Positions 43,817 to 49,345 of a DNA stretch of 49,345 nucleotides are shown here, in pieces (position 1 is the stretch's first letter; every line of letters begins with the position of its first letter). Origin of the DNA: Lachnoclostridium sp. MSJ-17 (lineage in GTDB: Bacteria; Bacillota; Clostridia; Oscillospirales; Acutalibacteraceae); assembly GCF_018918205.1 (NCBI RefSeq), contig NZ_JAHLQB010000116.1, positions 1 to 49,345 on the forward strand, read 5' to 3'. A program made the translations under genes and the position numbers. The notes beneath the pieces are model-generated. The model was given only the letters and a program-made list of their open reading frames with translations. It made no database searches and was not told the origin of the DNA.

Positions 43817-43894
43817 GCGCGAAATAAAAATTCGGGTAACAACCCGACCTCGCCCAACAAAGCCGACACAGGCGATTTGTCGCGGTTTGTGGGC
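43817..43894 (+). repeat. 78 bp direct repeat, copy B
   Basis: Counterpart of the copy at 42953-43030, offset exactly 864 bp. Both, read on the minus strand, encode the same short peptide (T-A-T-N-R-L-C-R-L-C-W), which marks an interspersed repeat rather than a gene. Confidence 0.85.
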
Positions 43895-43930
43895 ACGAAA
43901 AAGGCTGCATAGGTACAATGCCCGCAGCCT

Positions 43931-44740
43931 TCATTTTTCCATATTTTTCTTCAGTTTATTCAAGATCTTTTTCAGTTTTTTCTCCGCGCCGTCCTCGGTC
44001 AAACCAAGCAACATCGACGCTTCGCGCAGGGTTTTCTTATCTTTATTTTTCAGACACTTAGGACAAATGCCATAGACATATTCAATCAACAACCTATCCG
44101 GTTTACGCAGATCGGCAAGTGCGCTATTGAGCTTTTCCTGTCGCAGCAACTTAAAATACAACGCTTCCGTGTCCAAATCATTTGCAACAGAGTCCATAGC
44201 AGAGGAATAGAGAACGTCCTCGTCGTCATTAGCGTAATAATCAGCATTGTACTTCGGCTTGAAGGTCGACACCGCGATAATGTATTCTTCAACATTTTCT
44301 TCTGTTATTTCCAGCTCAGCAGCAATTTCGGGAATTATTTCCGATAGAGAATTATTATCTTTCTTCTGATAGTAAAGATACGCTATCTTTTTCAGGAGTA
44401 AATACTGATGACGATTATCAACTTGGAAATTGCCGCAATTCACCCTGACGTACTCATGCCACGCGGTTTGCACCTTGTACTTGATCAACTGCAATAACGG
44501 AATCTCGGAATCATAGCTCTGCAATTCTTCCCACAGCAGAAAAGAGAAAATCTGCTTAAAATCCTCCGCGCGGTAATCCTCTAACTCGTAATGTTCAATA
44601 AAACGCCCGATTTTTCTATCCAACACAGGCTCATAAAAGTGAAGAAACTCCCGAAAAAATCGTATATCTCCCGTTTCCTTAAATCGGATAAAATACACAT
44701 TCCAATCTAATCTCTCGGGCTTGTACTCCAACTCATACAT
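43931..44740 (-). CDS. Sigma-70-like protein of mobile-element type
   Basis: 269 residues. The N-terminal part (F-L-H-F-Y-E-P-V-L-D-R-K-I, E-D-Y-R-A-E-D-F-K-Q-I-F, A-W-H-E-Y-V-R) has the helical pattern of sigma region 2. The C-terminal part (L-R-K-P-D-R-L-L-I-E-Y-V-Y-G, T-L-R-E-A-S-M-L-L-G-L-T-E-D-G-A-E-K-K-L) looks like region 4, though a C-x2-C occurs in the middle of it. It overlaps the DUF6076 gene by 8 nt. Such pairs recur in clostridial elements; whether it directs transcription is unproved. Confidence 0.6.
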   Translation of the reverse strand: MYELEYKPERLDWNVYFIRFKETGDIRFFREFLHFYEPVLDRKIGRFIEHYELEDYRAEDFKQIFSFLLWEELQSYDSEIPLLQLIKYKVQTAWHEYVRVNCGNFQVDNRHQYLLLKKIAYLYYQKKDNNSLSEIIPEIAAELEITEENVEEYIIAVSTFKPKYNADYYANDDEDVLYSSAMDSVANDLDTEALYFKLLRQEKLNSALADLRKPDRLLIEYVYGICPKCLKNKDKKTLREASMLLGLTEDGAEKKLKKILNKLKKNMEK

Positions 44741-45896
44741 CTAACATTTCCTTTGCCATCTGATAAATATTCTCTATTTCCATATCCTTTTCAAACTGCG
44801 TTTCCGCATAATCAAAATCGGTTAGTGCTTCATCAAAGCGGTCATCAATATATTCCTTTGCCTTGGCAGATACGGCTTCATCGTATTTGCCGAGGCTTTT
44901 GTTTTTTCTGATTAAGTCATTACGCTTTCTCCAAAGCAAATAATACGGACTGTCAGTTTTCTTCTGACGTTCCATTTTCCGTTTGACCACTTCGGGGTGT
45001 TTCGCAACATAAGAGCACGGCACATTGTATTTAGGGTTCTTTGTACTGCAATATAACTGCTTGTGCGCTGTAGTCATAAAGAAGTACCTGTCACAAATAT
45101 CGCACTGCCATAGATAGTGGCCGTGAATATATCCCTCAAATAAATCGGTCATCAAAAAGTCCTTTAGATTATTGTAATAGACCTTTCGGAAGATATAGTT
45201 TTCACCGTCAACATTTTCGATAACCGGCATAACCGTCGCCCTCGTCTTAAACGGGTGTGAAGCGGTATGGAAGATGAACTGCATATATTCATCAGAGAGA
45301 AACGCACCGAACGCGTCAGCCAACTGACTTTTGCTTCGTGCGTCGCGCTCTACAATCCGGTGTGTTATTTGGAAAACCAGAGCAGCGTATTGCTTTAGCT
45401 CCAATACAGAATTATATATGATTTTTCCGATTGCCATTGCGGAAAGCAGATCGTTGAGAGAGTGCATCACCTCGTCGGCATAATTTGCTTTCTCTTCTGT
45501 AGCTAAGTCGATTCCGTGTTCCTGAAAGTCATGGATGGCAAGGTAATAATTCTTTTTCTTCTCGGTAAACAGACGGGCTATCTTGCCTTTTACGTTTCCA
45601 ATTCCCAATAGCGTGAACATAGGGTTATCCTTTAATGAGTTAAGCACATAAACAATGCCTTTGTGATAGTAATCTAAATTTTCCTTTGTAAAATCATGGA
45701 GTAAGTCGTCATAAAGACCGAGAAGTGCTTTAAATAGGTTTTCGTCCATAAAACGACACTCTTTCTGAATGGCAAGGTAGCTCGTATAGCCAAAGGGATA
45801 TTCTTTACCTCCCAATACAAAGTTACCTTTTTTATAAACGACCTCGAAAAGGTTGATGTTTTGAATTCTGTTTTTTATATCTTCCTCAAACAACAT
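44733..45896 (-). CDS. DUF6076-type zinc-finger protein
   Basis: 387 residues. Mostly helical with a C-terminal-half treble-clef site: C-D-I-C-D-R-Y-F-F, about 15 residues, Y-C-S, then P-C-S, as in CGNR-like/DUF6076 proteins. The tail is rich in Lys/Arg and coiled. Likely nucleic-acid binding; function unknown. GAGGTGA precedes the ATG. First gene of a two-gene operon with the sigma-like protein. Confidence 0.68.
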   Translation of the reverse strand: MLFEEDIKNRIQNINLFEVVYKKGNFVLGGKEYPFGYTSYLAIQKECRFMDENLFKALLGLYDDLLHDFTKENLDYYHKGIVYVLNSLKDNPMFTLLGIGNVKGKIARLFTEKKKNYYLAIHDFQEHGIDLATEEKANYADEVMHSLNDLLSAMAIGKIIYNSVLELKQYAALVFQITHRIVERDARSKSQLADAFGAFLSDEYMQFIFHTASHPFKTRATVMPVIENVDGENYIFRKVYYNNLKDFLMTDLFEGYIHGHYLWQCDICDRYFFMTTAHKQLYCSTKNPKYNVPCSYVAKHPEVVKRKMERQKKTDSPYYLLWRKRNDLIRKNKSLGKYDEAVSAKAKEYIDDRFDEALTDFDYAETQFEKDMEIENIYQMAKEMLDV

Positions 45897-45916
45897 TCGT
45901 TCACCTCACAATGCAA

Positions 45917-45945
45917 TTATAGCACATACGTTTGAAGAATTCAAT
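45917..45945 (-). promoter_or_regulatory. Promoter for DUF6076/sigma-like operon
   Basis: Minus strand TTGAAT (45940-45945) and TATAAT (45917-45922), 17 bp spacer. An inverted repeat GTTTGAA/TTCAAAC (45931-45937 with 45952-45958) overlaps the -35 and may be an operator. Confidence 0.75.
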
Positions 45946-46055
45946 ATAAATTCAAACAATCGTTCTAAATTCACAAAAAACAGGAAACGGTTCGAACCCT
46001 TCACGGGAAAATACGGACTTTTTAAAATAATTGACATTGATAGAGTGGAAGGATG

Positions 46056-46137
46056 ATTCAGCCGAACGGCGCCTTAAGGCTGAATTTGATTTCTGCAAAT
46101 ATGAATACTACTCCCACTTTTCTGAGGTGGGAGTTTT
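46056..46137 (+). promoter_or_regulatory. Two-hairpin leader with terminator-like second stem
   Basis: First stem ATTCAGCC/GGCTGAAT (46056-46063 with 46078-46085). Second stem ACTCCCAC/GTGGGAGT (46110-46117 with 46127-46134) followed by TTTT. It sits 35 nt before the DUF927 gene and could attenuate it, or end an upstream transcript. TTGACA at 46031-46036 has no clear -10. Confidence 0.5.
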
Positions 46138-46171
46138 GTATTCGAAAAAATATTTTAAGGAGGAATTACAG

Positions 46172-47941
46172 ATGAGTAATTCAAGCACAAGCCCTGTACG
46201 GTATCCGTTGCCGTACAAGGCTGTCGACGGCTGTCTCTATATGGAGAAAGCCAACAAAAACGGAACAACCACAAGAAAGCTCTGCAACTTCCTGCCGTAT
46301 CTCACAAACGAGGTCGAGGTTGACGACGGTGTAGAGCGGACAAGATCATTTCGTATTGCAGGCATTCACGAAAGCGGAAGATTGCTGCCGGAGATCGAGG
46401 TCACTGTAAAAGAGTTCGAAAAAATGAATTGGGTTCTCGAACGCTGGGGAGCCGACTGCGTTATTGAGCCGGGGAACAGCAACAGAGAAAATGTCAGCTG
46501 CGCAATTCTGAAAACAGCGGGAAACGCTGAAAAAAAGAACGTGTACCGTACCACGGGCTGGCAGCTGATTGACGGCAAGTGGGAATATCTCTTACCGAAT
46601 GACGGGAAACATGACGTCAGGTTGTTCGGAAAGCTCAGGCATTATGAGATGGCAAACCGTTGGTCGTATTCGGATTTGAAAACGGTTTGGTCGATGATGA
46701 AGGAAAAGCTGATTGCGACGAAGGCAATCATCTGGACGCTGATCGCGTTTGTTTTCCTGACACCGCTCAACGAGTTCTTCCGGCAGGTATTCTACGAGCC
46801 GAAATTTGTTCTGTGTCTGATAGGAAAAACAGGCTCGCGCAAGAGTACGCTGGCGGCATTGTTCCTTTCTTTCTTCGGAAGGTTCAGCGGTACGGACTTG
46901 CCGTTGTCATTCAGCGATACGCTGAACAGCATTCTCACCAATATCAATACGCTCAAGGATGTGCTGACCTGCATCGACGACTTCCACCCCGGTACCCGGG
47001 CAGCCGAGAAAAGGGATACCAACATTGCCCAAGGCATTGACCGTGCCTTTGGAGACCGCATCGGAAAAGGACGGTTGACTTCCGATTGTACGCCGATGGA
47101 AGCCCGACCTCCGCAGGGCAATGCTATCGTGACAGGCGAGACCGTTCCCGACGTCGGCGAGAGCGGCACCGCCAGAACCTTTACGCTGGAGATAAAGCGC
47201 GGAGATGTCAATTTGGAAAACCTCAGTTGCTTCCAGAGTGAAGCGAAAAACGGAACGCTGATGAGTTGTCTGCTTTCATATACGGAGTGGATTAAAGGCA
47301 ACTACCTGCACAATGAATCCGCACAGGAAATTTTGCTTGAGGATTTGAGTGAGAGCTTTGAAGCCTACCGCGACGAGTTCATTAAAAAGGACAGTCACAG
47401 TCACGGCAGAGTTTCCGAGATGGTTGCATGGCTGACAATCGGTATGAAATACTTTCTGGAATTTCTTTATATCCGCAGCATCATTAAAGAGACGGAAAAG
47501 GAATCTGCTCTGCGGGAGTATCGCGAAATTCTATTTGGTTTAGCGAAGGGTCAAAGCAACAGCATCGAGCGGGACAATCCTGTGGTAACGTTCATTCAGA
47601 AACTCTACTCGCTTCTTGAAAGCGGACAGGCGGTTGTGCTGGACAGAACGAAACCGGTCGAGTATATGCCGGTAAACTTTATCGGATATGAAGATGAAAA
47701 GTATTACTGCCTGAACGCGGACATGGCTCACAAGGCGGTCGTGCAGCTGTGCAAAGATCAGGGCGAATTCTTTACCCTCAAAAAGAACGCCTTAATCAAA
47801 GCACTGGCGGATGAAGGCTTGCTGGATTCGGACAAAGACAAAAATGTTAAGTCCGTCAGCGTCTGTGGAAAAAAGGGAAGTATCAAGCTGCTCTGCATTG
47901 ACAAGGAGAAAGCCGACCAAATCATAGCCTTGTCCGAATAA
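46172..47941 (+). CDS. DUF927-type P-loop ATPase of mobile element
   Basis: 589 residues from the ATG at 46172 with AAGGAGG 9 nt before; the frame extends back to 46031 through the leader hairpins and that extension is rejected. N-terminal beta-rich region (10-160), then a superfamily-3-helicase-like ATPase: Walker A G-K-T-G-S-R-K-S-T at 218-226 and Walker B V-L-T-C-I-D-D at 264-270, followed by an Arg-rich S-G-T-A-R-T-F-T-L-E. The last 120 residues look like a small HTH/linker domain. DUF927 proteins are thought to act as replication-type helicases of plasmids and integrative elements; this is by family, not shown here. Confidence 0.8.
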   Translation: MSNSSTSPVRYPLPYKAVDGCLYMEKANKNGTTTRKLCNFLPYLTNEVEVDDGVERTRSFRIAGIHESGRLLPEIEVTVKEFEKMNWVLERWGADCVIEPGNSNRENVSCAILKTAGNAEKKNVYRTTGWQLIDGKWEYLLPNDGKHDVRLFGKLRHYEMANRWSYSDLKTVWSMMKEKLIATKAIIWTLIAFVFLTPLNEFFRQVFYEPKFVLCLIGKTGSRKSTLAALFLSFFGRFSGTDLPLSFSDTLNSILTNINTLKDVLTCIDDFHPGTRAAEKRDTNIAQGIDRAFGDRIGKGRLTSDCTPMEARPPQGNAIVTGETVPDVGESGTARTFTLEIKRGDVNLENLSCFQSEAKNGTLMSCLLSYTEWIKGNYLHNESAQEILLEDLSESFEAYRDEFIKKDSHSHGRVSEMVAWLTIGMKYFLEFLYIRSIIKETEKESALREYREILFGLAKGQSNSIERDNPVVTFIQKLYSLLESGQAVVLDRTKPVEYMPVNFIGYEDEKYYCLNADMAHKAVVQLCKDQGEFFTLKKNALIKALADEGLLDSDKDKNVKSVSVCGKKGSIKLLCIDKEKADQIIALSE

Positions 47942-48294
47942 GAGGGGATACAGGGGATAAAGGTTCAGAAACCGCATGAATATTGGCTTTCTTCCTTTTT
48001 CTGTTGGGGTGAGCTTCGGGTGAGAAATTCCCCTTAGCTTCCCCAAGCGGATTTCTCAAAAACCTCATGAAATCCGGACTTTCTTCAATTCTCCCCCTAA
48101 TCCCCCGAAAAATACAGTACCCCTATCCTATGAAAACCGCATATCAAATTCAAGCGGATTTTGTCGAAGCGAAGAAAAAAGCCTGTGTCTGCTCAGCTTC
48201 GGCTGAGGCAAGCAGAGCGTCCGGCTGTCCGCCGTACGCATAAAGCCGGGCAGAAGCCCGCACCCACTTTTATATCAACCACGGAGGTATTTAT
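47942..48294 (+). other. Non-coding block with repeats and hairpins, candidate oriT
   Basis: 353 bp without a credible gene. Two imperfect 26 bp copies (47969-47994 and near 48059-48086) share A-A-C-C-x-C-A-T-G-A-A and end CTTTCTTC. Hairpins: CTCAGC-TTCG-GCTGAG (48192-48207) nested in TCTGCT/AGCAGA, and CGGGC-AGAA-GCCCG (48247-48260). The position directly before mobC and the relaxase is the usual place of oriT. The nick site was not identified. Confidence 0.5.
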
Positions 48295-48609
48295 TTGGCA
48301 AACAGAAAACGAAATCAAACCATATCAATTCGTCTTACAGCAGAAGAAAAGAAAGAGATCGTCGCCAAAGCGGAACAGGCGCAGATGACCTTGACCGACT
48401 ACCTGATTGAATGTTCTCGCGACACAGATATCACGGTGACTGATTTGTCAGAGGTGCTTGTTGAGCTGAAACGCGTTGGCAATAACCTCAATCAGATCGC
48501 ACGAAAGATCAATTCAAAACGGTTTTTCTTCGGAAAATTCGATTCGGTTATCGAAGGTCAGCGAAAAATCTATGACGCGATCCTCAGCCTGATGGGAGAT
48601 GAAAGCTGA
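48295..48609 (+). CDS. MobC-like relaxosome accessory protein
   Basis: 104 residues. Start is TTG at 48295 with GGAGG 7 nt before. N-terminal ribbon-helix-helix (T-I-S-I-R-L-T-A-E-E-K-K-E-I), T-L-T-D-Y-L-I-E-C-S, and the MobC hallmark L-V-E-L-K-R-V-G-N-N-L-N-Q-I-A-R-K-I-N. It binds near oriT and helps the relaxase nick. The stop overlaps the relaxase start as TGATG. Confidence 0.87.
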   Translation: MANRKRNQTISIRLTAEEKKEIVAKAEQAQMTLTDYLIECSRDTDITVTDLSEVLVELKRVGNNLNQIARKINSKRFFFGKFDSVIEGQRKIYDAILSLMGDES

Positions 48610-49345
48610 TGGCAACGGTCATTTTTATCAAGGAAGGTCGGCAGAATCGTTCCGCCATGCGCGCGGTTATCAACTACTGTCAGCAGGAGTACAAGACCTT
48701 TGACAGCGAATCTAAGCGCAGATTAGTCAGCGGAGTCAACTGCGACGGCGAAAATGCCTTCCGAGAATTCATGGCGACGAAGAAGGTTTACGGAAAAGAT
48801 AACGGTATATTCTTCTACCATTATGCGCAATCGTTCTCGCCGTCGGAAAAGCTTACGCCCGAACAGGCGCACGAAATCGCTCTTGAATTTGCGGAGAAAG
48901 CGTGGGTAGGTCATGAGGTTCTGGTAACAACTCACTGCGACGCCACTCATGTACACAGCCACTTCGTCATCAATTTGGTCGGCTATGAATCGGGAATGAA
49001 GCTGCGGCAATCGCCGTCAACTCTGAAAAAGCTGCGCAAGGTCAGCGATGAAATCTGCCTTGCGCACGGGCTTTCCGTTCTCAAGCCATACGAGGACGGC
49101 GGCAAAAGAATGTCCACCAGAGAGTACCGAGCAAGAATGAAGGGTGAAAGCTGGAAACAAAAGCTGGCGAATGACATCGATAAGGCGATGGAGTTTAGCG
49201 GAAGCAAGGATGAATTTATACGCTCGATGTCTATTCTCGGCTACCGAATGACGTGGACGGATGAGAGAAAGTATCTGACCTTTCACTGTCCCAACGGCAA
49301 AAGCTGCCGCGACATCAAGCTCCACGACGAGAAATATCTCAAAGA
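48609..49345 (+). CDS. MobP-type relaxase/mobilization protein, N-terminal part
   Basis: 245 codons are visible and the gene runs off the window. Relaxase signature: catalytic Tyr candidates at 23 and 28 (I-N-Y-C-Q-Q-E-Y), and the metal-binding triad in T-H-C-D-A-T-H-V-H-S-H-F at 108-119 (His109, His114, His116, His118). It would cut oriT and lead the strand into the recipient via another element's secretion system. The ATG overlaps the mobC stop (TGATG). Confidence 0.9.
   Translation, partial: MATVIFIKEGRQNRSAMRAVINYCQQEYKTFDSESKRRLVSGVNCDGENAFREFMATKKVYGKDNGIFFYHYAQSFSPSEKLTPEQAHEIALEFAEKAWVGHEVLVTTHCDATHVHSHFVINLVGYESGMKLRQSPSTLKKLRKVSDEICLAHGLSVLKPYEDGGKRMSTREYRARMKGESWKQKLANDIDKAMEFSGSKDEFIRSMSILGYRMTWTDERKYLTFHCPNGKSCRDIKLHDEKYLK

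Noticed and set aside
42953..43894. CRISPR array
   Set aside because: Only two repeat copies, 78 bp long and separated by a two-gene operon; no spacer periodicity.
42837..43934. Two similar short cysteine-rich peptides (43034-42837 and 43934-43710, minus strand)
   Set aside because: Both are translations of the 78 bp direct repeat; their similarity is explained by the DNA repeat and neither has a ribosome site.
46031..46171. N-terminal extension of the DUF927 protein by 47 residues
   Set aside because: It would be translated from the hairpin leader, with no ribosome site; the ATG at 46172 has AAGGAGG.
48161..48388. 75-codon open frame on the plus strand
   Set aside because: Overlaps mobC in another frame and the oriT-like hairpins; Arg/Lys-rich shadow without start signals.
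1..49345. tRNA, rRNA or riboswitch
   Set aside because: No tRNA cloverleaf, rRNA segment or known riboswitch core was recognised by eye; a covariance-model scan could not be run.

Overview
The window looks like the chromosome of a gut-type Clostridia, most likely Oscillospiraceae/Ruminococcaceae. The reasons are roughly balanced base composition, many sigma-A promoters of the -35/17 bp/-10 type, strong GGAGG ribosome sites, a V-type rather than F-type ATPase operon, paired M42 peptidases, an AGCS alanine symporter and a BspA-type leucine-rich-repeat remnant. The taxonomic call is an inference from gene content only. No tRNA, rRNA or CRISPR array was seen.

Positions 1-30.5 kb are housekeeping DNA. 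The order is: a partial SGNH-like hydrolase; a leftward prfB-thrH-transglutaminase lipoprotein operon; a RING/zinc-ribbon membrane protein and galU; a PHP phosphoesterase; an ACT-domain protein followed by its usual UPF0210 partner; a nine-gene V-ATPase operon (H/G-C-I-K-F-E-A-B-D, 8.5-17.0 kb); a leftward six-gene operon murD-M42-M42-GNAT-methionine-gamma-lyase-like-YdcF; a MocR regulator; a leftward Fur-znuA-znuC-znuB zinc uptake operon with two matching palindromes bracketing a consensus promoter; and the AGCS symporter.

Positions 30.5-42.6 kb are accessory. They hold a lipoprotein gene that has lost a recognisable start codon, recQ with an extra C-terminal HTH-like domain, a large GIY-YIG protein of unknown type, a truncated LRR gene abutting a DUF2779 Cas4-like/exonuclease fusion, a divergent WYL regulator, an AT-rich gene with a possible DNA-glycosylase-like C-terminus, and a phosphatase plus AAA+ ATPase operon. 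The density of nucleases, a WYL regulator and orphan large proteins resembles a defence island, but no named system could be recognised.

Positions 42.6-49.3 kb look like the left part of an integrative mobilizable element. They contain a DUF6809 protein, a RelBE-type toxin-antitoxin module between two 78 bp direct repeats, a sigma-like protein overlapping a DUF6076 zinc-finger protein, a DUF927 ATPase behind a two-hairpin leader, a non-coding block with imperfect repeats and hairpins (candidate oriT), MobC and a MobP-type relaxase that runs off the right edge.
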